A stretch of DNA of 64,000 nucleotides from Phenylobacterium zucineum HLK1 (GTDB taxonomy: Bacteria; Pseudomonadota; Alphaproteobacteria; Caulobacterales; Caulobacteraceae). Location of the stretch: the NCBI RefSeq assembly GCF_000017265.1, contig NC_011144.1, positions 2,582,001 to 2,646,000 of the forward strand, read 5' to 3'. Below the pieces are notes generated by a model. The model had not been told where the DNA came from. It saw only the letters and a list, made by a program, of their open reading frames with translations, and ran no database searches. Each line of letters begins with the position of its first letter. The stretch's first letter is position 1. Both the position numbers and the translations under genes were made by a program. This document shows, one piece after another, positions 10,198-19,933 of this stretch.

Positions 10198-11079
10198 TCA
10201 GCCCAGAACGGTCAAGGCCACGCCCGCGGTCGCCAGCCCCCCGCCCAGCCACTGGCGCGCGGAAATCCGCTCGCGGAACAGCCGCCGGCCCACCGCCGCG
10301 GCGATCGGCGTCTCGATCAGGGCCACGGCGCGCACCGGCCCCGCCGGGGCGAGCGCGAGCGCGCCGAACCAGCAGGCCGAGGCCGCCGAACCGAAGAAGC
10401 CGGCGCTCAGCGACTGCCGCCACGAGCCGACCACGGCGGCGAGCGCCTGCGGCCGCGTGACCGCCAGCAGGAAGGTCAGGGTCGCCGACTGCATGACCTG
10501 GGCGATCACCAGGGCCGCGGTGGCCGAATAGATCGGATGCGCCGGATCGAGCGCCAGGCCCGCCTGCCGGTAGCCGTTGAACGCCACCGCGAAACCCGCG
10601 CCGGCCGCCAGGCCCAGGAGCACCCCGGCCGCCGTCCCGCGCGCCGCCCCGGCCCTCGGCCAGGAGAGCGCCACGAGCCCCGCCGTCGCCAGGGCGATCC
10701 CCGCCCAGGCCCGCGCGCTGAGGACGTCCCCCAGCAGCCACCAGCCCGTCAGCGCCGCCAGCGGCAGGGACGACTGCTGCAGCACGGTGGCCACGGCGAA
10801 CCCCGCCCTGTGCATGGCCATCAGCAGCGCGCCGGTCGCCGCCACCTGGCCGGCGGCCCCGAGGATCGCGGCCAGCCAGAACCGCAGCGAAGGGTCGGGG
10901 GCGGCGTCCCGCGTCGCGAGCGCCACCACGCCGAAGATGGCGATCGAGAACGGCAGGCCGAACAGGAAGCGCACCAGCGTCGCGCCCCAGGGGCCGGCGT
11001 CGCCGACCAGGCCGCGCTGGAACGCGTTGCGCGCCACCTGCAGCGGCGCGGCCGCCACGGTGAGGATGATCCAGAGCAT
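10198..11079 (-). CDS. EamA/DMT-family membrane transporter
   Basis: Drug/metabolite transporter superfamily permease, 293 residues, about ten helices in two related halves (EamA domains near 5-140 and 150-290). Substrate unknown; relatives export amino acids or metabolites. The ATG at 11079 is preceded seven bases earlier by GGGGAGAGG, a strong Shine-Dalgarno that also forms one arm of a perfect 9-bp hairpin. The same frame stays open far upstream through leuA in another frame, but that is spurious. It follows leuA by 35 nt and leads the Kelch-modA-modB cassette. Confidence 0.85.
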   Translation of the reverse strand: MLWIILTVAAAPLQVARNAFQRGLVGDAGPWGATLVRFLFGLPFSIAIFGVVALATRDAAPDPSLRFWLAAILGAAGQVAATGALLMAMHRAGFAVATVLQQSSLPLAALTGWWLLGDVLSARAWAGIALATAGLVALSWPRAGAARGTAAGVLLGLAAGAGFAVAFNGYRQAGLALDPAHPIYSATAALVIAQVMQSATLTFLLAVTRPQALAAVVGSWRQSLSAGFFGSAASACWFGALALAPAGPVRAVALIETPIAAAVGRRLFRERISARQWLGGGLATAGVALTVLG

Positions 11080-11086
11080 CGGAGCG

Positions 11087-11107
11087 CCTCTCCCCGCGGG
11101 GGAGAGG
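11087..11107 (-). promoter_or_regulatory. Perfect hairpin enclosing the EamA ribosome binding site
   Basis: A 9-bp perfect inverted repeat with 3-base loop (CCTCTCCCC-GCG-GGGGAGAGG) sits between the leuA stop and the EamA ATG. Read on the minus strand, its 3' arm is the purine-rich Shine-Dalgarno stretch. It has no T-run, so simple intrinsic termination is doubtful. It may instead stabilise the leuA 3' end or mask the EamA ribosome site. Similar CTCTCCCC...GGGGAGAG intergenic palindromes are frequent in Caulobacteraceae, from memory. Confidence 0.5.
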
Positions 11108-11114
11108 AAGCCGC

Positions 11115-12698
11115 CTAGAACCCGCTGGCGACCCGCGCCTCGGGCGCGCTCTTCTCCTTGCGCGCGATGAGGTTGTTGAGCGCGTTGACGTAGGCCTTGG
11201 CCGAGGCGGTCAGGGTGTCGGTGTCGGCCGCCTGGCCGGTGGCGATCCGTCCGTCGTCCTCGAGCCGCACCGAGACCTGCGCCTGGGCGTCGGTCCCTTC
11301 CGTCACGGCGTGCACCTGGAACAGGCGCAGGATGGCGTCGTGCGGCACCACCGCATGGATGGCGTTGAACACCGCGTCGACCGGGCCGTCGCCGGTGGCG
11401 TTGGCGCTCTTCTCCTCGCCGTCGATGGTGACCGTCAGGAAGGCTTCCTGCGGCCCTTCGGTGCCGGCGATCACCCGCAGGTGCTTGACCTGGACCTTGT
11501 CGGCCGAGCTCGCCAGGGCGTCGTCCACCAGGGCGATGATGTCGTCGTCGAAGACGTGCTTCTTCTTGTCGGCCAGGTCCTTGAAGCGCTGGAACGCCTC
11601 GTTCAGGGCGTTCTGGCCCAGCTCGTAACCCAGGTCCTTCAGCTTCTCGCGGAAGGCGTGCCGGCCCGAGTGCTTGCCCATGACCAGGTTGGACTCCACC
11701 TGGCCCACGTCCTCGGGCTTCATGATCTCGTAGGTCTCGGCGTTCTTCAGCATCCCGTCCTGGTGGATGCCGCTCTCGTGGGCGAAGGCGTTCTTGCCGA
11801 CGATCGCCTTGTTGAACTGCACGGGGAAGCCGGTGATGGCCGAGACGTAGCGGCTGGCGCGGGTGATGTGCTGGGTCTCGACGGCGGTGTGGAACGGCAG
11901 CTTGTCGCCCCGCACCTTCAGCGCCATCACGATCTCTTCCAGCGCCGCGTTGCCGGCCCGCTCGCCGATGCCGTTGACGGCGCACTCGATCTGGCGTGCG
12001 CCGCCCTGGACGCCGGCGATGGAGTTGGCGACCGCCAGCCCCAGGTCGTTGTGGCAGTGGGTGGAGAAGACGACCTTGTCCGCGCCGGGCACGTTCTCGA
12101 TCACGTCGCGGAACATCTCGGCGTACTCGCTGGGGTACGAGTAGCCCACCGTGTCGGGCAGGTTGATCGTCGTGGCGCCCGCCTTGATCGCCGCCTCGAC
12201 GCAGCGCAGCAGGAAGTCGCGCTCGGTACGGGTGGCGTCCTCGGCCGACCATTCCACGTCGCCGCACAGGTTGCGGGCGTGGCCGACCGAGCGGGTCACC
12301 ATCTCCAGCACCTGCTCGGGCTCCATCTGCAGCTTCCACTTCATGTGGACCGGGCTGGTGGAGATGAACGTGTGGATGCGGCCGCGCTTGGCGCGCTTGA
12401 TCGCCTCGGCGCAGCGATCGATGTCGGGGGCGCCGGCGCGGGCCAGGCCGCAGACGACGCTCTCGGTGACGACCTCGGAGATCTGGCGCACTGCCTCGAA
12501 GTCGCCGTTCGAGGCGATCGGGAAGCCGGCCTCGATCACGTCGACGCGCATATCCTCCAGGATCTTGGCGAGCTCCAGCTTCTCCTCCAGCGACATGGAG
12601 GCTCCGGGCGACTGCTCGCCGTCGCGCATGGTGGTGTCGAAGATGATGACGCGGTCGCGCTCGGCCTGAGCGGCGGTCTTGGATACGTCGGCGGTCAT
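11115..12698 (-). CDS. leuA: 2-isopropylmalate synthase
   Basis: Condenses 2-ketoisovalerate with acetyl-CoA, the first committed step of leucine synthesis. It has 527 residues: a TIM-barrel catalytic domain with [14 protein letters not shown] near residues 18-32 (metal-binding Asp, catalytic Arg) and HCHNDLGLA near 215 (metal-binding His pair), then the C-terminal LeuA allosteric domain from about 390 that binds leucine. Length and order match full LeuA enzymes. The ATG at 12698 starts the family-typical N-terminus. A leader of up to 290 bases lies upstream. Confidence 0.96.
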   Translation of the reverse strand: MTADVSKTAAQAERDRVIIFDTTMRDGEQSPGASMSLEEKLELAKILEDMRVDVIEAGFPIASNGDFEAVRQISEVVTESVVCGLARAGAPDIDRCAEAIKRAKRGRIHTFISTSPVHMKWKLQMEPEQVLEMVTRSVGHARNLCGDVEWSAEDATRTERDFLLRCVEAAIKAGATTINLPDTVGYSYPSEYAEMFRDVIENVPGADKVVFSTHCHNDLGLAVANSIAGVQGGARQIECAVNGIGERAGNAALEEIVMALKVRGDKLPFHTAVETQHITRASRYVSAITGFPVQFNKAIVGKNAFAHESGIHQDGMLKNAETYEIMKPEDVGQVESNLVMGKHSGRHAFREKLKDLGYELGQNALNEAFQRFKDLADKKKHVFDDDIIALVDDALASSADKVQVKHLRVIAGTEGPQEAFLTVTIDGEEKSANATGDGPVDAVFNAIHAVVPHDAILRLFQVHAVTEGTDAQAQVSVRLEDDGRIATGQAADTDTLTASAKAYVNALNNLIARKEKSAPEARVASGF

Positions 12699-12989
12699 GT
12701 CGGGAGGCTCTTCGCGAGGATTTCGGTTTCGGGCGGGGGATCGGAAAGCCCCTGAGCGCCCGGCCGCGAAGATGCGCGTGCCTAGAGAGGCGCCCAGGGG
12801 CGGCTAAGCCCCAGCGAAAGAAGAAGCAGGCTGTTCGCTTGCGTGCGCATTGGGGCTGCATCTACCGAAACGCGCGCTCCAGGGCAAGCATCTTGCGTCT
12901 CGGGGCGACAATTTGGTTACGGGCGCAACTTTATGCCCGAAAGTTGTTTACAGGCGCAAAAGACCGCTCCGCTCCCGCCTCCGCCGTGG
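12699..12989 (-). promoter_or_regulatory. leuA leader and promoter region
   Basis: This 291-base gap between dedA and leuA has no recognised gene. Read toward leuA it holds, in order: a dyad CAACTTT-N7-AAAGTTG (12926-12946); a 9-codon reading frame MLALERAFR (12891-12862), whose TAG is directly followed by an ATG at 12861 opening a second frame that contains CFFFRWG; and a bulged stem pairing 12807-12818 with 12834-12839 and 12851-12857. That frame has no stop before leuA, so a classical short leader peptide is uncertain. No T-run terminator is visible. Control by attenuation or an operator is inference. Confidence 0.35.
12926..12946. promoter_or_regulatory. Inverted repeat, possible operator
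   Basis: Perfect 7-bp inverted repeat with a 7-base spacer (CAACTTT-N7-AAAGTTG) in an AT-richer pocket, about 230 bases before the leuA start and 44 bases after the dedA stop. The arms and spacing suit a dimeric regulator. No T-run follows, so it is unlikely to be a dedA terminator. Confidence 0.35.
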
Positions 12990-13730
12990 TCACCCCTGCT
13001 CGTCCGGCGGGGTCCCCGAGGCCGCCACCGCCGCCTCGCGGGCCTTCAGCCACTTGCGGGCGTACCAGCCGATCACCAGCCACAGGACGGCGATCCCGAC
13101 CAGCAGGGCCAGGTGTCCCGCCCCGCCCTGCCCCCGCATCACCTGCACCACCGAATTGCCGGCGAAGGCGGTCAGCGCGATCTTGGGCACGATGCCGAGC
13201 GCCGTCCCGGCCGCGAAATCCCGCGCCCGCATCGGCGTCACGCCCGCCGCCATGTTGACGACGATGAACGGGGCCGAGGGCACCAGGCGCACGATCAGGC
13301 TGGCCAGGAAGCCGTTGCGGCCGACCAGCTCCATGAACTGGCGCAGCCCCTCGCCGGAGAACGTCGCCAGGGTGCGGGCCCCGGCCGCCCGGCCCAGGTA
13401 GAAGCCGATCACGGCCGAGACCATCGTGCCGATCCAGGAGTAGGCGAAGCCCGCCCAGGCGCCGAACACCACCACCGCCGCGGCGATCAGCATGAACTGC
13501 GGCACGCCCACGAAGGCGAGGCCCGCGAAGGCCAGCACGGCCACCGGCAGGGCCCAGGCGCCGTGGGCGGCGCCCAGCCATCGCTCCACAGCCGCCTCGC
13601 CGCCGAAGCCCAGCACCTGGGCCCCGAAGACGAAGACGAGGCCGACGCCGCCGAACAGCACGAACGAGACCGCCAGCGCCCGCCAGGCCTTGGCGTCCAT
13701 GTCCGAGAGGAACCTGAAGAGGCGGCGCAT
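12990..13730 (-). CDS. TVP38/TMEM64 (DedA-like, VTT domain) membrane protein
   Basis: Integral membrane protein of the VTT/SNARE-associated family, 246 residues from the chosen ATG, with about five or six helices. The core has GVPQFMLIAAAVVVFGAWAG and, further on, RLVPSAPFIVVNMAAGVT, the family's F/Y-x-x-x-R-x-x-P-x-x-P-F pattern with the re-entrant Pro/Gly motif. Relatives are lipid scramblases or transporters. An ATG at 13838 in the same frame would add 36 basic, low-complexity residues and would run into the divergent RTX promoter, so the ATG at 13730 (MRRLFRFLSDMDAKAW) is preferred. Confidence 0.8.
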   Translation of the reverse strand: MRRLFRFLSDMDAKAWRALAVSFVLFGGVGLVFVFGAQVLGFGGEAAVERWLGAAHGAWALPVAVLAFAGLAFVGVPQFMLIAAAVVVFGAWAGFAYSWIGTMVSAVIGFYLGRAAGARTLATFSGEGLRQFMELVGRNGFLASLIVRLVPSAPFIVVNMAAGVTPMRARDFAAGTALGIVPKIALTAFAGNSVVQVMRGQGGAGHLALLVGIAVLWLVIGWYARKWLKAREAAVAASGTPPDEQG

Positions 13731-13818
13731 CGGCCCTGAGGTCGCCCATGCCGCCCGCGCGGTCAAGCAACGCGGCCCCAACCCGGCCCTCCGCCTCGCC
13801 GAACATCGTTTCTCGTAA

Positions 13819-13836
13819 GTTGCGTTTTTACGCAAC
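13819..13836. promoter_or_regulatory. Perfect inverted repeat in dedA/RTX divergent promoter
   Basis: GTTGCGT-TTTT-ACGCAAC, a 7-bp perfect dyad with 4-base loop, sits in the most AT-rich part of the spacer between the divergent dedA-like and RTX genes, 52 bases before the RTX ATG. It may be an operator, or a hairpin at the 5' end of either transcript. Which one cannot be decided by eye. Confidence 0.35.
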
Positions 13837-13887
13837 ATGCGTCATCTAGGCCGTAGAGGGGCGATCGCCCAGGAGACACCGACCTTG

Positions 13888-15069
13888 ATGGAATATGCGT
13901 TCGAGACGATCACGGCCGAGCAGGCGGCGGGCGTCCAGCTCGGCGACACGCTGACGTTCAACGGCGGGCCGGCCAGCGCCGTCTCCGTCGTCTACCAGTC
14001 CTACGAGCCCCTGGCCCTGACGCCGGAAGTTCCCAGCATCCTCGTCACCTTCGCCGGGCGGACCGTGAAGTTCGGCGTCGGCCTGACCCAGCTCTCCGAC
14101 GCGGGCGCCATCGTGATGGCCGACGGCTCCAAGCTGTTCGTGGGCGACGCGGGCGACGAGCGGACCTCGGGCTCCGACCTGGGCGACGGCCTCTACGGCG
14201 GCCCCGGCCACGACGTCCTGGCGGGCTTGGGGGGCGACGACCTGATCCACGGCGGAAGCGGCGACGACCAGCTCGCCGGCGGCGCGGGCTACGACGTGAT
14301 CTACGGCGGCCAGGGCGACGACGTGATCTACGGCGGCTCCACCGCGGCGGGAGAGCCCGGCGAGGCGGGCAACTTCGCCCACGGCAACCTCGGCGACGAC
14401 CACGTGGTCGGCGGCGGCGGCGACGACTGGCTCTACGGCGGCCAGGGGGCCGACTTCATTGCCGGCCTGGATGGCGACGACTACCTCAGCGGCGACCTGG
14501 GCGACGACGAACTGCACGGCGGCCTCGGCGACGACAGCCTGGTCGGCGGCGGCGGGAACGACACCCTGCAGGGCGGCTTCGGGGCGGACCGCTTCGGCGG
14601 CGGCGCCGGCGACGACCTGCTGGTCGCCCAGGGTCCGGAGGGCGCCTGGATGCGGGGCGACGAGGGGAACGACACCCTCGTCACGGCCACCGCGGGCCGC
14701 GACACGCTCTACGGCGGCGAGGGGCGCGACCGGTTCGAGTTCGTGGCCAGGACCCCGCCGGGCGAAGGCGTCGATGCGGTCATCATGGACTGGGAGGCCC
14801 ACGATACCCTGAACTTCGCGGACGTCAGCATCCTGTCCTCCTCGATCCTGCCGACCTCGTATTCGGAGTTCACGGCCGACAGCTACGAGCAGGCCCTCGC
14901 CATCGCCAACCAGCACATCTCGGCGGCGGGCGCGAAGTACGTGGCCGCGCAGGTGGGGGATTCCGTGGTCGTCTTCGTCGATGCGGGCGACCCGGCCGAC
15001 GGGGCGGACTCGGCCGTCCTGCTGGTCGGCCGCACCCTGGCCGACATCGGCCTGGAGAACTTCGTCTAG
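13888..15069 (+). CDS. RTX-type calcium-binding repeat protein
   Basis: It has 393 residues, acidic and glycine-rich. The middle (about 14190-14740) is a run of nonapeptide GGxGxDxUx units (GGPGHDVLAGLGGDDLIHGG and similar), the calcium-binding beta-roll of proteins exported by type I secretion. No N-terminal signal peptide is seen, which fits a C-terminal secretion signal; the tail ends in hydrophobic/acidic residues (DIGLENFV). No enzyme domain is evident, and no secretion ABC/MFP/TolC genes are near. The ATG at 13888 (MEYAFETITAEQ) is chosen, with AGGAG 13 bases upstream; an ATG at 13837 is in frame but overlaps the dyad. Confidence 0.85.
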   Translation: MEYAFETITAEQAAGVQLGDTLTFNGGPASAVSVVYQSYEPLALTPEVPSILVTFAGRTVKFGVGLTQLSDAGAIVMADGSKLFVGDAGDERTSGSDLGDGLYGGPGHDVLAGLGGDDLIHGGSGDDQLAGGAGYDVIYGGQGDDVIYGGSTAAGEPGEAGNFAHGNLGDDHVVGGGGDDWLYGGQGADFIAGLDGDDYLSGDLGDDELHGGLGDDSLVGGGGNDTLQGGFGADRFGGGAGDDLLVAQGPEGAWMRGDEGNDTLVTATAGRDTLYGGEGRDRFEFVARTPPGEGVDAVIMDWEAHDTLNFADVSILSSSILPTSYSEFTADSYEQALAIANQHISAAGAKYVAAQVGDSVVVFVDAGDPADGADSAVLLVGRTLADIGLENFV

Positions 15070-15105
15070 CCCGGATCGCCTAGCCCGGATCGTTAGCCCG
15101 GATCG

Positions 15106-15115
<10 letters not shown>
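15067..15115. repeat. Short tandem repeat of 13-14 bp carrying CTAG
   Basis: About 3.7 copies of tagcccggatcg(cc) run in tandem across the junction of two convergent genes. The first unit supplies the TAG stop of the RTX gene. The last CTAG (15106-15109) supplies, on the other strand, the stop of the lipoprotein gene. Because CTAG is self-complementary, each unit offers a stop on both strands. The array looks like slippage of the stop region. Confidence 0.7.
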
Positions 15116-16849
<1,734 letters not shown>

Positions 16850-16852
16850 CGG

Positions 16853-17089
16853 CTACATCTTCGTGCGCCAGGCGGCCTTCGCGGCCGCCTTGGTGCGGTT
16901 GAGACAGACCGTGTCCTCCTCGACGCGGTCCACCCAGCTCATCGGGATCATGTGGTGCTTGAGCCCGGCGGCCAGGTCGAGCTTGGTCAGCTCGATCTCG
17001 TCGCCGACCACGTGGTCGACCCGCCCGACGTGTCCGCCGTCCGAGCCCACCACCTCCATGTGCTGGACGATCTCGGAAGGTTGAACCAT
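16853..17089 (-). CDS. DUF2171 family protein
   Basis: A 78-residue soluble protein. The pattern IVQHMEVVGSDGGHVGRVDH and later DEIELTKLDLAAGLKHHMIP matches the DUF2171 family, a small beta-barrel related to PRC-barrels. Function unknown; relatives are often found near stress or general housekeeping genes. It is convergent with aatA (3-base gap) and lies downstream of the histidine kinase in the same direction, 67 bases away. Confidence 0.75.
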   Translation of the reverse strand: MVQPSEIVQHMEVVGSDGGHVGRVDHVVGDEIELTKLDLAAGLKHHMIPMSWVDRVEEDTVCLNRTKAAAKAAWRTKM

Positions 17090-17156
17090 GCGCTCGCTCC
17101 ATTTCCCTTGCGCCGCCCTGTCGGCAGGGCTGCAACGGGCGTGAGCGAAGGCGGTT

Positions 17157-18818
17157 TCAGGCCGCCTCGGCGGGGGCCCTGAGCGGAAACTCCAGCACGC
17201 AGACGAGCCCCGAGGAGCGGAAGTCCATCTCGACCTCGCCCTCCAGCTGCTGCTTCAGCCCCTGGGTGATCAGGCGGGTGCCAAAGCCGCGCCGCCGCGG
17301 CGCCTCGGCGACCGGCGGCCCGCCGATCTCCCGCCAGGTAAGCCGGACGCGCCGCGCCTCGGCCCGCCCGATCACCTGCCAGGCGACGGCCACCTGCCCC
17401 TCCGGCCGGCTCAGCGCGCCGTACTTGGCCGCGTTGGTGGCCAGCTCGTGCAGGGCCATGCCCACGGCCAGCGAGGCGGCTGGCGGCAGCGAGACCGGCC
17501 CGCCGTCGATCCGCACCCGCCCCTCGCCGTGGGGGGACAGCTCCTGCCGGACGATCTCCCGCAGGTCCGCGCCCCGCCAGTGGGCGCGGGTCAGGAGGTT
17601 GTGGGTGTGGCTGAGCGCCAGCAGCCGGGCCTCGAAGGTCTCGCGCGTCTCCGCGGCCGAGCGACCCTCGCGCAGGCTCTGGGCGGCGATCGACTGGACG
17701 GTCGCCAGGGTGTTCTTCACCCGGTGGTTCAGCTCGGCCACCAGCAGCTCTCGCTCGTGCTCGGCCTCCCGCCGGGCCGCGATCTCGTCCTCGGCCGTCA
17801 GGCGCGCCCGCACCTGCCGCCAGGTCGCGAAGGCCACCAGGCCCGTCGCCAGCATGCCGCCGACGAAGAAGACGAACGCCAGGCCGCGGGTGGAGCCCTC
17901 CTCCAGGCCCGGCGCTGCGGCGTAGACGATCCGCCAGCGCCGCCCGCCGATCTCGAGGTCGCGGCTCGCCGTGAACCGCGCGGGATCGGGCGCCCGGCCG
18001 GTCGAGGCGTGCAGCAGGTTCTCGGGCGCGACCGTCTCGTCGTAGACGAACATCCGGACGCGGGGATTGGGCTGGTCGCCGAAGATGCCGCGCAGCAGGT
18101 CGTCCGCCCGGAACGGGGCGTAGACGAAGCCGATCAGCTGGGCCCGCCGCTGCGCGACCGTCTCGGGCACGCCCCCGTCGCGATAGACCGGGTGGTAGAT
18201 CAGGAAGCCGGCCTGCTTGTCCCGATCGATCTCCTGGACCAGCTCCACCTTGCCCGACATCGCCCCGCGGCCGGTGTCCCGGGCGGCGGCCATGGCGGCC
18301 CGGCGCACCGCGTTGGAATACATGTCGTAGCCCAGGGCCGCGCGGTTGCGCCGGTCCAAGGGCTCCAGGAACAGGATGGCGTGGACTTCCGGCCGCGGGT
18401 GGGAGGGATGGATCTCCAGGCCGGGCACGCCGTGGCGCGCCAGCATCGCCGCGGTTTCGGGGCCCGCCAGGCCCGGCAGCTTGGCGCTGAACCCCAGCCC
18501 CTGGATGCCCGGATAGACCTGCGGCAGGTCCAGCCGCTCGGCGTAGGCGCGGAACTCCTCGCGCGTCACCGCCCCGCCGGGGCGGGCGGCGAACAGCCCG
18601 GTCCCGCCGCGAAGGGCGGCCGTATAGGTCTGCAGCCGGGCCGCCACCGCCGCGTGCGCCTGTGCGACGGCGTTGTTGAAGCGCTCGCGGTCCTTGGCCT
18701 CGGCGACCCGCTGGACCTGCAGGCCGGCCGCCAGGCTGGCGATGAGGCCGATGACCAACACCAGGACCGGAAGGCTGCGGGGAAGACCCAGCCATGCCGC
18801 AAGACGGCTATTCTCCAC
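17157..18818 (-). CDS. CHASE-domain sensor histidine kinase (HWE family)
   Basis: Membrane sensor kinase, 553 residues from a GTG at 18818 (an upstream TTG at 18875 would add 19 residues and has no ribosome site). Order: membrane helix near 15-35, periplasmic CHASE domain about 50-300 that senses small ligands, second helix near 312-332, coiled linker, then an HWE-type kinase core: ELNHRVKNTLATVQ with phospho-acceptor His365, HELATNAAKYGALS as N-box, and WREIGGPP as the W-x-E mark of the family. HWE kinases often act in light or general stress signalling. No response regulator gene is adjacent, so the partner is unknown. Confidence 0.87.
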   Translation of the reverse strand: MENSRLAAWLGLPRSLPVLVLVIGLIASLAAGLQVQRVAEAKDRERFNNAVAQAHAAVAARLQTYTAALRGGTGLFAARPGGAVTREEFRAYAERLDLPQVYPGIQGLGFSAKLPGLAGPETAAMLARHGVPGLEIHPSHPRPEVHAILFLEPLDRRNRAALGYDMYSNAVRRAAMAAARDTGRGAMSGKVELVQEIDRDKQAGFLIYHPVYRDGGVPETVAQRRAQLIGFVYAPFRADDLLRGIFGDQPNPRVRMFVYDETVAPENLLHASTGRAPDPARFTASRDLEIGGRRWRIVYAAAPGLEEGSTRGLAFVFFVGGMLATGLVAFATWRQVRARLTAEDEIAARREAEHERELLVAELNHRVKNTLATVQSIAAQSLREGRSAAETRETFEARLLALSHTHNLLTRAHWRGADLREIVRQELSPHGEGRVRIDGGPVSLPPAASLAVGMALHELATNAAKYGALSRPEGQVAVAWQVIGRAEARRVRLTWREIGGPPVAEAPRRRGFGTRLITQGLKQQLEGEVEMDFRSSGLVCVLEFPLRAPAEAA

Positions 18819-18898
18819 GCCCTCAGGCAACGCCGCTCCCGTCTGGCTTCCCGAACCCTGCTCGCATAGCTTCAACGCCGATGGCGGAGGATGGAGCC

Positions 18899-19075
18899 AT
18901 GGCCGATCTCATCAACCTGAACAAGGCCCGCAAGGCGCGCGAGCGCGCCGCGGCGAAGGACAAGGCCGCCGAGAACCGGGTCCGGTTCGGGCGCACCAAG
19001 GGAGAGAGGGCGGTCTCCAGGCTGGAAGCCGAGCGCGCCCGCCGCGATATCGAGGGGAAGAAGCGCGAGGACTAG
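18899..19075 (+). CDS. DUF4169 family small basic protein
   Basis: A 58-residue, highly charged protein (MADLINLNKARKARERAAAK...) matching DUF4169, a short helical family of alphaproteobacteria. Function unknown. The ATG at 18899 has GGAGG about ten bases upstream; an in-frame GTG/ATG further left would run into the kinase gene and adds no family sequence. It overlaps the Coq4 gene tail-to-tail by four bases (CTAG). In other alphaproteobacteria DUF4169 genes often sit beside a ribbon-helix-helix gene, from memory; here one lies 860 bases away. Confidence 0.75.
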   Translation: MADLINLNKARKARERAAAKDKAAENRVRFGRTKGERAVSRLEAERARRDIEGKKRED

Positions 19076-19833
19076 CGCTGGGGCACGGCCTCGTCGCGGA
19101 ATTCCGGCGGGATGGAATCGTAGATCGTGGGCGGGGTGATGTTCAGCCGCCGGCGGGCCGCGTCCAGCGGCTCGGCCAGCAGCCGGCCGTAGTCCTCGCC
19201 CAGCAGCCATTTGGCGGCCTTGCCCCGCTGGTAGCCCTGCCAGATGGCCTTCACGTAGGGATACTGCCTGTTCTCCCGCGCCCGGCTCGCCGCCCCGAAG
19301 GCGATCAGCGCCCAGCCGAGCCCCTTGGTCTGGGCGTAGGAGAAGGCCACCAGGCACGCCTCGCCCAGGCCGTCGCGGCCGTAGCCCGACAGGATGTGCC
19401 ATATGTCGTGGACGTCGCGGGTGCGCCGGCCGAACCAGGCGTAGGGGTGCGGCTCGTCGATCGCCTCGGCGCCTTCGCGGCTCACCATGGCCAGGCCTTC
19501 GGCCGAGAGGTTCTCCGCGCGGATGAAGTCGCGATAGGCGGCGCCGACGCTGCCCTCGGGCAGGCTGTCCAGCCAGGCGTCGTCCATCAGCCGCTGGGCG
19601 AACTCCTCGCGCTCGTAGGCGATCCGTCCGCCCTCCGGGGTCGCGAGCAGCCGCTGGTAGCCCTTGGCGGTCGAGGCGCCGTTCAGGGCGCGCATGATCT
19701 CGAACACCTGGCGGGTGTCTTCCTTGTCGCGCAGCAGGCGGCGCAGCGAGCGCAGCGCGTGGCCCCAGTCCATCTTGGTGGAGCTCGCCCGCCCAGCGGG
19801 GCGGAAGTCGGCGGTGTCGGCGGCCATGGCCAT
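19072..19833 (-). CDS. coq4: Coq4-family ubiquinone biosynthesis protein
   Basis: Homologue of Coq4, which in eukaryotes organises the ubiquinone complex and is reported to perform oxidative decarboxylation of the ring. It has 253 residues, mostly helical. The signature HDxxH-x11-E is perfect: His142, Asp143, His146 and Glu158 (within RDVHDIWHILSGYGRDGLGE). No signal peptide is seen. No other ubiquinone genes are adjacent. The bacterial role is inferred; it may replace a UbiD or flavin hydroxylase step. A divergent ribbon-helix-helix gene shares its promoter region. Confidence 0.87.
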   Translation of the reverse strand: MAMAADTADFRPAGRASSTKMDWGHALRSLRRLLRDKEDTRQVFEIMRALNGASTAKGYQRLLATPEGGRIAYEREEFAQRLMDDAWLDSLPEGSVGAAYRDFIRAENLSAEGLAMVSREGAEAIDEPHPYAWFGRRTRDVHDIWHILSGYGRDGLGEACLVAFSYAQTKGLGWALIAFGAASRARENRQYPYVKAIWQGYQRGKAAKWLLGEDYGRLLAEPLDAARRRLNITPPTIYDSIPPEFRDEAVPQR

Positions 19834-19933
19834 CGTAGGGTCGATATTCCAGCTTCGTTACGAAACAGAAAATGACGCCCCCGTCATCTTTATGCAAGGG
19901 GACATGAGGCGCCAAGGTTTGTAGACTTGCGAC
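19834..19933. promoter_or_regulatory. Divergent coq4/RHH promoter with two palindromes
   Basis: A 100-base spacer that is clearly AT-richer than its surroundings. It holds two perfect dyads: TTCGT-T-ACGAA (19854-19864) and ATGACG-CCCC-CGTCAT (19872-19887). Both are of the size bound by small dimeric repressors. The adjacent RHH protein is a natural candidate for autoregulation; this is inference. Confidence 0.45.

Noticed and set aside
10198..12861. A single 887-codon frame that appears to fuse a leuA-region protein to the EamA transporter
   Set aside because: The first 590 residues are the wrong frame of leuA, Arg/Gly/His-rich and without domains. Only the EamA part, from the ATG at 11079, is real.
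14190..14740. Short repeats that could look like a CRISPR array
   Set aside because: They are in-frame coding for GGxGxDxUx calcium-binding repeats, differ from unit to unit, and lack unique spacers.
17090..17156. A 19-codon frame MRSLHFPCAALSAGLQRA after the DUF2171 start
   Set aside because: It is too short and has no ribosome site or conserved pattern; it lies in the leader of the DUF2171 gene on the opposite strand.
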